Source: JBBRVW01 sp038246545 (lineage in GTDB: Bacteria; Actinomycetota; Actinomycetes; JACCUZ01). From it: DNA of 64,000 nucleotides. The first letter of the stretch is position 1, and each line of letters begins with the position of its first letter. The notes under the pieces are model-generated. The model saw only the letters and a program-made list of their open reading frames with translations, had not been told where the DNA came from and did no database searches. The stretch spans positions 1 through 64,000 of the forward strand of contig JBBRVW010000017.1 of the NCBI GenBank assembly GCA_038246545.1. Direction: 5' to 3'. Below are positions 1-8,530 of the stretch, piece by piece. A program made the position numbers and the translations under genes.

Positions 1-42
1 ACCCAGCCGATCGGCGCGACCCGGAACAACAACGTGGAACAC

Positions 43-60
43 CCTGACAGCGAAGTCAGG
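43..60 (-). terminator. Small hairpin downstream of the polymerase-domain gene
   Basis: CCTGAC and GTCAGG arms of 6 bp flank a 6-nt loop, about 85 nt beyond the stop of the leftward LigD-like gene. There is no T-run. It is a possible weak terminator. The rest of the first 141 bases shows no gene. Confidence 0.25.
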
Positions 61-141
61 CAGTCAGCCACGCCCCCATCCCTTCGTCGACCCCTTCAGT
101 AGACGCATCCGCTCAACCGCTGCCCATCGGTGGATCGAGGC

Positions 142-1209
142 TCAGTCAGTGTCGCCGCTGGTAGCTCGCTTTGCGCGGGACGGCTGCACCCGCTTGGGCT
201 CCCCGGGCATCTTCGGGTAGTCCGGCGGGTACGGCATGTCGCCGAGGCCGTGGTCGCGCTCGTCCCGCTCGTACCACTCCAGCAGCGGCATCATGTCGTG
301 GGCGACGGCGTCGATCTCGGCGTGGACGTCGCCCTTCTCGGCGAACCGGGTCGGCATCGTGCGCACGGTGAGGTCGTGCGGATCGGTGTCCGGCAGCTCG
401 TCCCACTCCAGCGGAGCCGACACCGGCGCGTGCGGCAGCGGCCGGATCGAGTACGCCGAGGCGATCGTGCGGTCCCGCGCGTTCTGGTTGTAGTCGACGA
501 AGATGGTCTCGCCGCGCTCCTCCTTCCACCACTTCGTGGTGACCCGGCCAGGCATCCGGCGCTCCAGCTCGCGGCCGAACGCGATCGCCGCATGCCGCAC
601 GTCGGTGAAGGTCCACCGGGGTTGCACCCGGACGTAGATGTGCACACCGCGGTTGCCGGACGTCTTGGGAAACCCGCGCCAGCCCAGCTCCGCGAGCACC
701 TCGCGCGCGACCCCGGCCACGTCGACCGCGTCCCGGAAGTCGGTGCCCGGCTGCGGGTCGAGGTCGATGCGCAGCTCATCCGGGCTCTCGACCTCCGGCC
801 GGCGCACCGGCCACGGGTGGAAGGTGATGGTGTTCTGCTGCGCGCACCACGCGACGGTGGCCAGCTCGGTCGGGCACACCTCGTCAGCGGTACGGCCGCT
901 GGGGAAGGTGATGTGCGCCGTCTCGACCCACTCGGGGGCGCCCCTGCTGATGCGCTTCTGGTAGAACGCGTCGGCGCCGCGGCCGTCGGCCCGGGTCGCG
1001 AGCCGGACGCCTTCGTGCACCCCGCTGGTCCAACGTTCGAGAGTCACGGGCCGGTCCCGCAGCGCACGCAGGATGCCGTCGCCGACCGACAGGTAGTAGT
1101 CCACCACCTCCCGCTTGGTGATCCCCGCGTCGGGGAAGATCAGCTTGTCCGGGTTGGTGACCTTGACGGTGCGCGGCCCGACCTCGATCTCCTCGAACGG
1201 GGATGCCAT
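142..1209 (-). CDS. Stand-alone LigD-type polymerase domain (archaeo-eukaryotic primase superfamily)
   Basis: This 355-residue protein looks like the polymerase domain of bacterial non-homologous end-joining ligase LigD, with no ligase or nuclease domain attached. Such domains add nucleotides or ribonucleotides at break ends together with Ku. Visible signatures are VTNPDKLIFP near residue 20, the acidic pair in LRIDLDPQPG around residue 146, SGNRGVHIYVRV around 185, and TKWWKEERGETIFVDYNQN around 225. The length equals a complete domain. The C-terminus is a basic, disordered tail (KRVQPSRAKRATS). The ATG at 1209 has TAACGT at 1216-1221 only 6 nt upstream, so the mRNA is probably leaderless. 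It is divergent from msrB. No Ku or ligase gene is in the window, so its partner is unknown. Confidence 0.85.
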   Translation of the reverse strand: MASPFEEIEVGPRTVKVTNPDKLIFPDAGITKREVVDYYLSVGDGILRALRDRPVTLERWTSGVHEGVRLATRADGRGADAFYQKRISRGAPEWVETAHITFPSGRTADEVCPTELATVAWCAQQNTITFHPWPVRRPEVESPDELRIDLDPQPGTDFRDAVDVAGVAREVLAELGWRGFPKTSGNRGVHIYVRVQPRWTFTDVRHAAIAFGRELERRMPGRVTTKWWKEERGETIFVDYNQNARDRTIASAYSIRPLPHAPVSAPLEWDELPDTDPHDLTVRTMPTRFAEKGDVHAEIDAVAHDMMPLLEWYERDERDHGLGDMPYPPDYPKMPGEPKRVQPSRAKRATSGDTD

Positions 1210-1215
1210 GCCAGC

Positions 1216-1221
1216 ACGTTA
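1216..1221 (-). promoter_or_regulatory. -10 element, leaderless start of the LigD-type polymerase gene
   Basis: TAACGT on the minus strand lies 6 nt before the ATG. The spacing predicts transcription starting at or next to the start codon. It faces the msrB promoter inside a 57-bp divergent gap. Confidence 0.5.
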
Positions 1222-1254
1222 GCGGCTGGTAAGACACCGGCCGCGACCTCGACA

Positions 1255-1260
1255 TAGAGT
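1255..1260 (+). promoter_or_regulatory. -10 element, leaderless start of msrB
   Basis: TAGAGT lies 6 nt before the ATG at 1267. AAGACA at 1231-1236 with an 18-bp spacer is a possible -35. No ribosome-binding site fits between. Confidence 0.5.
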
Positions 1261-1266
1261 CGGGTC

Positions 1267-1707
1267 ATGTTCAAGAAGTCGACTCCCGCCAGCCGCAGCG
1301 CCGGGACGGAGTACCCCGTCCAGAAGACCGAGGACGAGTGGCTCGCCGAGCTGAGCCCGGAGGAGTACCACGTCCTGCGCGAGGCCGGCACCGAGCGCGC
1401 GTTCACCGGCGAGTACACCGACACCAAGCAGGTCGGCGTCTACAGCTGCCGGGCCTGCGGCGCGGAACTGTTCACCAGCGAGGGGAAGTTCGACTCGCAC
1501 TGCGGGTGGCCGTCCTTCTACCAGCCGGGCGAGGGCGACGCGGTCGAGCTGCTCGAGGACAGGTCATTCGGCATGCGTCGAACGGAGGTCCGGTGTGCCC
1601 GGTGCGGCTCCCACCTCGGACACCTCTTCGACGACGCCCCCCAGACCCCCACGGGGGACCGCTATTGCATCAACTCGGTCTCGATCCGTCTCGAGGAAGG
1701 GCAGTAG
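1267..1707 (+). CDS. msrB: Peptide-methionine (R)-S-oxide reductase
   Basis: MsrB repairs oxidised proteins by reducing methionine-R-sulfoxide. The 146-residue length is normal for the free-standing family. Two CxxC zinc pairs are visible (CRACG near residue 60 and CARCG near 110), followed by GHLFDD. The catalytic cysteine sits in RYCINSVS close to the C-terminus. The family usually also shows the GWPSF segment seen here near residue 80. The start is set by a TAGAGT -10 element six bases upstream. The last 144 bases overlap the 3' end of the PAP2 gene on the other strand, including the codons for the catalytic RYCINS motif. In Mycobacterium msrB also lies next to the hemQ-hemG-hemE genes, from memory. 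Confidence 0.95.
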   Translation: MFKKSTPASRSAGTEYPVQKTEDEWLAELSPEEYHVLREAGTERAFTGEYTDTKQVGVYSCRACGAELFTSEGKFDSHCGWPSFYQPGEGDAVELLEDRSFGMRRTEVRCARCGSHLGHLFDDAPQTPTGDRYCINSVSIRLEEGQ

Positions 1708-2499
1708 CGCGACCGTCCACCGCCACCACCACGGCCGCGTGTAGCGAACGTCCTTGGTCGCGATGTCGAACAGGATCACCGACTGCAGCAGCAGGCCGCC
1801 GACCAGCGCGCCGCCGATGAGATCCGACAGCCAGTGGCTGCCGATGTAGATGCTGGTCAGGATGGTGAGCGTGGTCAGCACCGACCACACCGCGGCGACC
1901 ACGCGCACCGGCGGGTCCTTCGCGTAGCGGAGCATCAGGTAGACGATCACGCCACCGGTCAGCACCATGTTGGACGAGTGCCCGGACGGGAAGATGATGT
2001 CGCCCTGCAGCACCGACGGGTCGCCGGCCTCGGTCTGGGACCGGCCGATGAGGATCTTCATCGCGCCGACGACCACGTTGAGGACGAGGAACGACATCGC
2101 GGCCAGCACCACCGGACGCCAGGTGCGGTTCCAGCGGGCGAAGTACCCCGCGACCGCGAGCAGGATCGGTACGAGCACCGACCGCTGGCCCATCTTGTCG
2201 TAGACCCACGCCGCCCGGTCCAATGACGGGATGGCCACTTGGCCGTTCCAGCCGTTGAGGCGTATGTCGAGCTGGGTGAGCGGCCCCTGCACGAAGATGT
2301 CGACGATCACGTAGAGCAGGGCGACCGTCAGCGCGACGGCGATCAGCCGCGACCGGGCGCCGATCTGGTCCCGGATGCGGCGCCGGGTCACCCTGGCGCC
2401 GGTGAGCCGGTCGGCAGCCCCCGCGCGAGCGGCGTCCTGCTGCTGGGGCAGGTCGGTCTCGGGCCCGTGGCCGTCGTTGCCGTGCGGCGATGCGCTCAT
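1564..2499 (-). CDS. PAP2-superfamily membrane phosphatase
   Basis: This is a 311-residue integral membrane phosphatase of the PAP2 type, which normally dephosphorylates lipid phosphates such as phosphatidic acid or undecaprenyl diphosphate. About six hydrophobic segments are seen from residue 45 to 255. Motif 2 (FPSGHSSNM, near 170) is intact. Motif 1 reads KILIGRSQ instead of the usual K-x6-RP. Motif 3 (SIYIGSHWLSD) keeps the histidine and aspartate but lacks the usual arginine, so the enzyme is divergent and its substrate cannot be predicted. The cytosolic tail of about 50 residues is encoded antisense to the msrB 3' end. It lies 18 bp behind hemQ and may be co-transcribed with it. Confidence 0.85.
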   Translation of the reverse strand: MSASPHGNDGHGPETDLPQQQDAARAGAADRLTGARVTRRRIRDQIGARSRLIAVALTVALLYVIVDIFVQGPLTQLDIRLNGWNGQVAIPSLDRAAWVYDKMGQRSVLVPILLAVAGYFARWNRTWRPVVLAAMSFLVLNVVVGAMKILIGRSQTEAGDPSVLQGDIIFPSGHSSNMVLTGGVIVYLMLRYAKDPPVRVVAAVWSVLTTLTILTSIYIGSHWLSDLIGGALVGGLLLQSVILFDIATKDVRYTRPWWWRWTVALLPFLETDRDRVDAIAVPRGGLGGVVEEVSEVGAAPGTPDLRSTHAE

Positions 2500-2517
2500 G
2501 CTGCGCTCATGAGCGAC

Positions 2518-3219
2518 TCACGGCAGCGCCGCGACGAGCTCGCTGACCGGCCGGCGCCGCCCGGTGTAGAACGGCACCTCCTCGCGGACGTGCATCCGCG
2601 CGCGCGAGGCCCGGAGCTCGCGCATGAGGTCGACGATGCGGTGCAGCTCGTCGGCCTCGAAGGCCAGCACCCATTCGTAGTCGCCGAGGGCGAACGACGC
2701 GACCGTGTTGGCGCGGACGTCGGGAAAGTCGCGGGCCTGCTGGCCATGCTCGGCGAGCATCGCGCGCCGCTCCTCGTCGGGCAACAGGTACCAGTCGTAG
2801 GAGCGCACGAACGGGTAGACGCAGACATAGTCGTGCGCCTCCTCCTCGGCGAGGAACGCCGGCACGTGGCTCTTGTTGAACTCGGCCGGGCGGTGCAGCG
2901 CCATCACCGACCACACCGGGTCGCAGGCCGCGCCGAGGCCGGTACGGCGGAACCGCGCGTAGGCCTCCTGCAGGTCGTCCGAGCTGGCGGCGTGCCACCA
3001 CACCATGAGGTCGGCGTCGGCGCGTAGGCCGCTCACGTCGTAGCTCCCCCGCGTCACGACGTCCTTCGCCGCGAGCTGCTCGAAGAGCTCCTCGACCTCG
3101 GCGGCGAGGTCCGCCCGGTCCCGCGCCTGGTCGTCGAGCCGGTCGCGCAGGCGGAACACCGACCACATCGTGTAGCGGATGACCTGGTTCAGGTCCCGCG
3201 CGCGCGGTTTCGTGCTCAT
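2518..3219 (-). CDS. hemQ: Coproheme decarboxylase (chlorite-dismutase family)
   Basis: HemQ (ChdC) catalyses the last step of the coproporphyrin-dependent haem pathway of Gram-positive bacteria, oxidatively decarboxylating coproheme to haem b. The 233-residue length fits the actinobacterial form. The conserved MALHRPAEFNKSHVPAF segment around residue 130 carries the haem-ligand region, and the tyrosine-rich VCVYPFVRSYDWYLLP block follows. The ATG at 3219 overlaps the hemG stop as ATGA, giving tight translational coupling. Longer in-frame starts are possible upstream but would run into hemG. Together with hemG, hemE and the distant hemH it supplies the late pathway. Confidence 0.95.
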   Translation of the reverse strand: MSTKPRARDLNQVIRYTMWSVFRLRDRLDDQARDRADLAAEVEELFEQLAAKDVVTRGSYDVSGLRADADLMVWWHAASSDDLQEAYARFRRTGLGAACDPVWSVMALHRPAEFNKSHVPAFLAEEEAHDYVCVYPFVRSYDWYLLPDEERRAMLAEHGQQARDFPDVRANTVASFALGDYEWVLAFEADELHRIVDLMRELRASRARMHVREEVPFYTGRRRPVSELVAALP

Positions 3220-4661
3220 GGGCGCCATTGTCGCAGCACCTCGGTGGCGGCCCGCTGGCCGGATGCCACGCAGGCCGGCACACCCACGCCGTCGTACGGT
3301 GCACCCGCCACGGCCACCCCCGGGAGGGACTCGAGCGCGGCCCGGATCCGGGCGACCCGGGTGCGGTGCCCCACCGCGTACTGCGGCAGTCCGCCACCCC
3401 ACCGGGTCACCCGGGCGTCCACCGGCGGGTCGGTCACCCCGAGCAGGTCGGTGAGGTCGGCGAGGACCAGGTCGACGAGCTCGACGTCGTCGCGCTGCAG
3501 GACTGCCTCATCCCCCAGCCGGCCCACCGACGCCCGCACTACGACCAGTCCGGGCGCCCGCTCCGCGTACCAGCCCCACTTGGTCGAGGAGAACGTCACC
3601 GCCTTGACCGAGCGACCCTCGACCGGCGGCACGAGGAAGCCGGAGCCGGCCGGGAGCTGCGGGAAGGCCGTCACCGGGAAGGCGAGCGCCACCACCGCCA
3701 TCGAGGAGTAGCGGATCTGGGCCAGGTCCGAGGCGGCTGCGGCGGCGTGCGGGCGCAGCAACCGGGCGGCCGGCGCCGCCGGCACCGCGACGACGACCGC
3801 GTCCGCGTCGACCAGCTCGGGGTTGCGCGTCGGACCGACCACGAGCTGCCAACCGGTCGGTGTCCTGCGCAGCTCGCGCACCGTGGCGTTGGTGCGGACC
3901 TCGGCACCCGAGAGGCTCACCACCGCGCCCGGCAGGCGACCGACACCACCCCGAGGGGCACCGAACACAGCGGCGTCGGAGGCAGCGCCCGACCGGGCGT
4001 CGGCCTCGCTGCGGCTGGCCCGGGCGGCCGCCACCAGCGACCGCTGGACCCGGGCGTGGGCGGCCAGCTGCGGCACCGTCGCTTCCAGCGAGAGCTCGTC
4101 GGCCCGACCGGCGTAGACCCCACCGAGCAGCGGCTCGACGACGCGGTCGACGACCGCGCGGCCGAGGCGGGCGGCGACGTAACGGCCGACAGCGACGTCC
4201 TCGCCGTACGGCGTCCGCGGCAGCCACGAGTCGACCGGGACCCGAGCCAGCTCGCGGCCGGTGAGCAGCCCGGTTGCTGCGAGGGCACGGAGGTCGCTCG
4301 GGACGCCCATGACGGTGGCCCGCGGCATCGCGTGCATCGCTCCCCGCGACCACACGGCGGCGCGAGTGGTCGCGGCGTCCTCGAGGTCGGGCCCGAGGCC
4401 GGCGGCCCGCGCGAGGTCAACGGCCTCGGGCCGGCGGAGCAGCAAGGCCTCGGCACCCTCGTCGACGGGGACCCCTGCGAGCTCGCTGACCCGCAGCTTG
4501 CCGCCGACTTGCCCGGAACCCTCCAGCACGGTCACCCGCACGGCGAGCTGGTGCGGGCCCTGGCGGGCTCCGTCGCGCAGGGCCACGGCGGCGGCGAGCC
4601 CGGCGATGCCACCGCCGACGACGACCACGTGGCGGGGCGCGGCGGGTCGGTCGTCGGGCAC
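3216..4661 (-). CDS. hemG: Coproporphyrinogen III / protoporphyrinogen oxidase (HemY type)
   Basis: This FAD enzyme oxidises coproporphyrinogen III to coproporphyrin III in the Gram-positive pathway (name CgoX; HemY/HemG in older annotation). The N-terminal dinucleotide fold VVVVGGGIAGLAAAVAL is at residues 13-29, and the C-terminal FAD segment reads GVAVAGAPYDGVGVPACVASG. Length is 481 residues, typical of the family. I chose GTG 4661 because the FAD motif then starts at the usual place and a CAGGGT -10-like element lies 6 nt before it; an upstream in-frame ATG would add an unlikely basic stretch. It is the first gene of a unit continuing into hemQ and perhaps the PAP2 gene. Confidence 0.93.
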   Translation of the reverse strand: MPDDRPAAPRHVVVVGGGIAGLAAAVALRDGARQGPHQLAVRVTVLEGSGQVGGKLRVSELAGVPVDEGAEALLLRRPEAVDLARAAGLGPDLEDAATTRAAVWSRGAMHAMPRATVMGVPSDLRALAATGLLTGRELARVPVDSWLPRTPYGEDVAVGRYVAARLGRAVVDRVVEPLLGGVYAGRADELSLEATVPQLAAHARVQRSLVAAARASRSEADARSGAASDAAVFGAPRGGVGRLPGAVVSLSGAEVRTNATVRELRRTPTGWQLVVGPTRNPELVDADAVVVAVPAAPAARLLRPHAAAAASDLAQIRYSSMAVVALAFPVTAFPQLPAGSGFLVPPVEGRSVKAVTFSSTKWGWYAERAPGLVVVRASVGRLGDEAVLQRDDVELVDLVLADLTDLLGVTDPPVDARVTRWGGGLPQYAVGHRTRVARIRAALESLPGVAVAGAPYDGVGVPACVASGQRAATEVLRQWRP

Positions 4662-4793
4662 CCGCCAACCCTGACAGATGCGCCGGCCGCCGACGACCGG
4701 CGGATCGTGACCCGAGCGCGACCGCGTCGGACGGAACCGCCGGGGGGGCTCGCCGCGTCGCACCTGCAGTCCCGACGACCCAGGGGGTCCGCC

Positions 4794-5795
4794 ATGACAG
4801 CCACCCGCGCTGCGCTCCGCACCCGCCGCCTGCCACCGGCACGACGCGCCGCGGCGTCGGCCGGTGCGCTGCTCCTCGCCGGCTCGCTCGCCGCCTGTGG
4901 CGGTGGGGGTGCGAGCGGCACCTCGAGCTCGGGAGACACCGCAGCCGGCCCGTCGGGTGGTGACGCCATCTCGGCGCCGTCGAAGCGGGAGGGCGCCGCC
5001 GCCGACCTGTCAGGGGGGTCCACCAACACTGCCGGGGACACGGCCGCCCCGCAGACCTCGACCGCCGCCCGGGTGCTGCCCAGCGACCGCGACGTCGTCT
5101 ACACCGGCTCGATCTCGGTGCGGGTGAAGGACGTCGGCCGGGCCGCCGACCGGGTCGAGTCGCTGGCGCTCGGCGTGGACGGCATCGTCTTCTCGGAGGA
5201 GTCCTCGACCGATCCGCGCCACCCCGAGTACGGCGACGCCACGCTCACCATCCGGGTGCCACCCACCGCCTTCGGCCCGACCCTCGACGCGGTCGGCCGG
5301 CTGGGCCGCGAGCTGGGCCGGCAGCGCAGCGCCGAGGACGTCACCACCCAGGTCACCGACACCACCAGCCGGCTGCGCACCCAGCAGCGCAGCGTCGACC
5401 GGGTCCGGGTGCTGCTCGGCCAGGCCAAGACCATCGGCGAGGTGGTCCAGGTCGAGTCCGAGCTGTCCCGGCGCGAGGCCGACCTCGAGTCGCTCGAGGC
5501 CCAGCTGAAGAAGCTCGACGACCTCACGTCGCTGGCCACCATCGACGTGCGGCTCACCTCGCCCCGGCCGTCGCAGACCGTGACTGCGCCCGAGGACGAC
5601 TCGGCTCTCGGCTTCCTGTCCGGGCTGCGCGGCGGCTGGGACGCCTTCGTCGCGATCGTGCTGGTCGCCCTGACCGTGCTCGGCGCGGTGCTGCCCTTCG
5701 TGGTCGCCGCCGGCCTGCTCGGCGGGCCCCTGCTCCTGCTCTGGCGGTCCCGCCGCCGGACCACGCCGGTCACCGCGACCCCGACCGAGCCCTGA
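4794..5795 (+). CDS. DUF4349 lipoprotein with C-terminal membrane anchor
   Basis: This 333-residue protein begins with a basic n-region, a hydrophobic stretch and a lipobox (AGSLAACGG, Cys near residue 34), so it should be an exported lipoprotein. A Ser/Gly/Thr-rich linker follows to about residue 85. The body (VVYTGSISVRVKDV onward) resembles DUF4349, with a long helical region QVESELSRREADLESLEAQLKKLDDL around 225-250 that is probably a coiled coil. A transmembrane segment occupies about 285-315 and is followed by a basic tail (RSRRRTTP). The family is linked to no settled function. It is divergent from hemG and convergent with hemE. Confidence 0.85.
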   Translation: MTATRAALRTRRLPPARRAAASAGALLLAGSLAACGGGGASGTSSSGDTAAGPSGGDAISAPSKREGAAADLSGGSTNTAGDTAAPQTSTAARVLPSDRDVVYTGSISVRVKDVGRAADRVESLALGVDGIVFSEESSTDPRHPEYGDATLTIRVPPTAFGPTLDAVGRLGRELGRQRSAEDVTTQVTDTTSRLRTQQRSVDRVRVLLGQAKTIGEVVQVESELSRREADLESLEAQLKKLDDLTSLATIDVRLTSPRPSQTVTAPEDDSALGFLSGLRGGWDAFVAIVLVALTVLGAVLPFVVAAGLLGGPLLLLWRSRRRTTPVTATPTEP

Positions 5796-5835
5796 GCGCG
5801 CCCGTCCGTGGACGTGTCGGGGAGCCGGGGGCGTC

Positions 5836-6885
5836 CTAGCGGGCCGACTCGGTGTGCACGAGGTCGACGACCCGGGTGAGCACGTCCGGGTCGGTCTCCG
5901 GGATCACGCCGTGGCCGAGGTTGAACACGTGCCCGCTCGCGGCCCTGCCAGCGGCCAGGACGGCCCGGGTGCGCTCGGCCACGACCTCCCACGGCGCGAA
6001 GACGATCGCCGGGTCGAGGTTGCCCTGCACGGAGCGGCCGGGCCCGACCCGGCGGGCGGCCTCGTCCAGCGGCACCCGGAAGTCGACGCCCACGACCTCG
6101 GCACCGGCCTCCCCCATGAGAGCGAGCAGCTCGCCGGTGCCGACCCCGAAGTGGATGCGCGGGACGCCGAGCGTGCCGATCTCCGCGAGAACGGCCGCCG
6201 AGTGCGGCATCACGTAGCGCTGGTAGTCCGCTGCCGGCAGCGCCCCGACCCACGAGTCGAACAGCTGCAGGGCGCTCGCGCCGGCCTCGGCCTGCACCCG
6301 GAGGAAGGCTGCGGTGATCCGCGCGAGGACGGCCATCAGGTCCGACCACAGCTGCGGGTCGCCGTACATCAGCGCCTTGGTGTGCTCATGGTTGCGCGAC
6401 GGGCCGCCCTCCACGAGGTATGACGCGAGCGTGAACGGGGCGCCGGCGAAGCCGATGAGCGGGGTGGCACCGAGCTCGCCGACGAGCAGGCGGACCGCCT
6501 CGGCGACGTAGTCGACGTCGGAAGCCTCGAGGTCGCGCAGCTGGTCGAGATCAGCGCGGGACCGGATGGGTCGGGCGATCACCGGGCCGACGCCGGGCTT
6601 GATGTCGAGGTCGACGCCGATGGCCCGCAGCGGCACCACGATGTCGCTGAAGAGGATCGCGGCATCGGTGCCGTGCCGGCGCACGGGCTGCAGCGTGATC
6701 TCGGCGACGAGGTCCGGGCGCGCGCAGGCCTCGAGCATCGGGATGCCATCGCGCACCCGGCGGTACTCCGGCAGCGACCGGCCGGCCTGCCGCATGAACC
6801 AGACCGGGGTGTGCGGCACCGGCTCGCCGCGGCAGGCGCGCAGGAAGGCCGAGTCGCGCAGGGCGTCGTCGGTGGCTGTCGTCAC
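5836..6885 (-). CDS. hemE: Uroporphyrinogen decarboxylase
   Basis: HemE converts uroporphyrinogen III to coproporphyrinogen III by four decarboxylations, feeding the hemG-hemH-hemQ branch. The signature PVWFMRQAGRSLPEYR is close to the N-terminus, and the catalytic aspartate lies in ILFSDIVVPLRAIG. GFAGAPFTLASYLVEGG and HFGVGTGELL follow. With GTG 6885 it is 349 residues, normal for the family; an in-frame GTG at 6903 would add six residues and cannot be excluded. Neither has a clear Shine-Dalgarno site. Order next to DUF3000 and the WhiI-like gene matches Streptomyces from memory. Confidence 0.93.
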   Translation of the reverse strand: MTTATDDALRDSAFLRACRGEPVPHTPVWFMRQAGRSLPEYRRVRDGIPMLEACARPDLVAEITLQPVRRHGTDAAILFSDIVVPLRAIGVDLDIKPGVGPVIARPIRSRADLDQLRDLEASDVDYVAEAVRLLVGELGATPLIGFAGAPFTLASYLVEGGPSRNHEHTKALMYGDPQLWSDLMAVLARITAAFLRVQAEAGASALQLFDSWVGALPAADYQRYVMPHSAAVLAEIGTLGVPRIHFGVGTGELLALMGEAGAEVVGVDFRVPLDEAARRVGPGRSVQGNLDPAIVFAPWEVVAERTRAVLAAGRAASGHVFNLGHGVIPETDPDVLTRVVDLVHTESAR

Positions 6886-6965
6886 GGGTGCAGATGGTGT
6901 CACGCGCCTGCTGGACGCTTGGCCAGTAGCGAGGCCGGCCTCCCCGGGCCGCAGGAGAGCAGTGA

Positions 6966-7811
6966 TCAACCGGCGGCGATGAGCGCCACGCCGGCGAGCG
7001 CGAGAGCGACGCCGGCGGTCTGCAGCCGCCCCAGCCGCTCGTGATGGAACACGCGGGCGAGCAGCACCGTGACCACCGGGTAGAGCGAGCCCAGCACAGC
7101 GACCACGGCGATGTCCGCGCGCCGGCTGGCCAGGCCGAACGTGAGGTTCGCCCCCAGGTCGCCGACGCCGACCAGCGCGATCAGGCCGAGCTCGGGGGGC
7201 GGGATCGTGACGTCCGCACGGTCCAGGCCACGGGCCAGCGCGATCACGAGCGCGACGCCCAGCAACGTCACCGAGGTGGCGCGCATCGTCACGAGGGTCA
7301 TGTACGTGCTCGACGCGCTGCCCTTGGCGATCGCGAGCAGCGCCACGCCGAACCCGACGGCCGCCACCCCGGCCAGCAGCACCGGCCTGGCCCCGGCCCG
7401 GCCGGACAGCACGGGGCCGCTGGCCAGGACCACGCCCACGACCGCCACGACGATGCCGACCAGCTGCGCGGGGTCCGGACGGTCGCCCCCGGCCAGACCG
7501 ACGACGACCGGTACCACGACCCCGAGCGCCGCGATCGGGGAGACGACACCCATCGTCCCGGCGGCGAGCGCGGCGTAGAAGCACACCAGTCCGACCACCC
7601 CCGCGACGCCGGACAGCAGGGCCCACGGGAGGTAGCCGCGGTCGTCGCCGAACGCGCCGACGGCCGCGGCCAGGGCCAGGGCGAGCAGCAGCCCGGCCGA
7701 CTGGGACACGCCGACCACCACGGTCGCCCGCCGACGGCGGGACAGCGTGCCACCCAGGAAGTCCGCCGACCCCCACCAGAGGCTGGAAACCAGAGCGAGG
7801 AGGGCGGCCAC
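6966..7811 (-). CDS. EamA/DMT-family membrane transporter
   Basis: This 281-residue protein is almost entirely hydrophobic, with about ten predicted membrane segments in two EamA-type halves. The start WWGSADFLGG resembles other EamA members. The C-terminal half ends in GVALALAGVALIAAG. EamA proteins export or import small metabolites; the substrate cannot be told. GTG 7811 is supported by TAGCCT six bases upstream, a leaderless arrangement. It lies 80 bp upstream of hemE on the same strand, so read-through into hemE is possible, though no functional link is known. Confidence 0.85.
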   Translation of the reverse strand: MAALLALVSSLWWGSADFLGGTLSRRRRATVVVGVSQSAGLLLALALAAAVGAFGDDRGYLPWALLSGVAGVVGLVCFYAALAAGTMGVVSPIAALGVVVPVVVGLAGGDRPDPAQLVGIVVAVVGVVLASGPVLSGRAGARPVLLAGVAAVGFGVALLAIAKGSASSTYMTLVTMRATSVTLLGVALVIALARGLDRADVTIPPPELGLIALVGVGDLGANLTFGLASRRADIAVVAVLGSLYPVVTVLLARVFHHERLGRLQTAGVALALAGVALIAAG

Positions 7812-7817
7812 CCGGGG

Positions 7818-7823
7818 AGGCTA
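7818..7823 (-). promoter_or_regulatory. -10 element of the EamA transporter gene
   Basis: TAGCCT on the minus strand, 6 nt before GTG 7811, predicts a leaderless transcript. Confidence 0.45.
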
Positions 7824-7921
7824 GAGGGTGGCAGCGGTCCCGGGACCGGCCGCCCGCCGCGGGCGACGCGCCGGGGACGCGGAGCCGGTCGCACCTCCCC
7901 GGCCGCGGCCCCGTACCGACG

Positions 7922-7927
7922 TACGCT
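7922..7927 (+). promoter_or_regulatory. -10 element of the DUF3000 gene
   Basis: TACGCT lies 6 nt before ATG 7934 and predicts a leaderless transcript. Confidence 0.45.
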
Positions 7928-7933
7928 GCGGAC

Positions 7934-8530
7934 ATGGTCGCCCGTCGCGAGGTCGACGAGGTGCCGGCGGAGTTTTCCCGGGCCCTCGCTGCGCTTCGTG
8001 CCGCCCGGCCCCGGCCGGAGGTGGTGCTCGAGGAGACTCCCGCACCACAGCGGCTGGCACCGCACGCCGTCGCCCTGACCGCCGACGTCCTCTCCCCCCA
8101 CGACCCCGAGACCGAGCTGGGCACCGGGCGTCTGGTCCTGCTGCACGACCCGGCCGGGCACGAGGCATGGCAGGGCACCTTCCGGCTCGTCACCTACGTG
8201 CGGGCCGAGCTGGAGCAGGAGATGGCGTCCGACCCGCTGCTCCCCGGCGTCGGCTGGGCCTGGCTCACCGAGGCGCTCGACGTCCACAGCGCCGCGTTCA
8301 CGGCGGCCAGCGGCACGGTCACACGGGTCGCGTCGGAGAGCTTCGGGGCGATCTCCAGCGAGCCTGTCTCGGCCCAGATCGAGATCCGGGCGTCGTGGAC
8401 GCCGCTGGACGAGTCGTTCGGCGACCACCTGCTCGCCTGGTGCGACGTGCTGTGCACGACCGCCGGGCTGCCGCCCGAGACGCCGGGTGTCGTCTCGCTG
8501 CCGTCCCGCAGGCGCGCCGCCAAGCGCTGA
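7934..8530 (+). CDS. DUF3000 family protein
   Basis: This is a 198-residue soluble protein of an actinobacteria-specific family with no established function. The recognisable block is EAWQGTFRLVTYVRAELEQEMASDPLLP in the middle, followed by VGWAWLTEALD and a conserved SFGAISSEP segment. No catalytic motif or membrane segment is seen. In Streptomyces the orthologue sits between hemE and whiI, as here. The start is supported by a TACGCT -10 element 6 nt upstream. Confidence 0.85.
   Translation: MVARREVDEVPAEFSRALAALRAARPRPEVVLEETPAPQRLAPHAVALTADVLSPHDPETELGTGRLVLLHDPAGHEAWQGTFRLVTYVRAELEQEMASDPLLPGVGWAWLTEALDVHSAAFTAASGTVTRVASESFGAISSEPVSAQIEIRASWTPLDESFGDHLLAWCDVLCTTAGLPPETPGVVSLPSRRRAAKR

Noticed and set aside
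3228..4793. Very long open frame antisense to hemG, continuous with the DUF4349 lipoprotein
   Set aside because: It is an effect of GC-rich codon use. The Arg/Gly/Asp-rich sequence has no family likeness, and the real lipoprotein begins at 4794 with a proper signal peptide.
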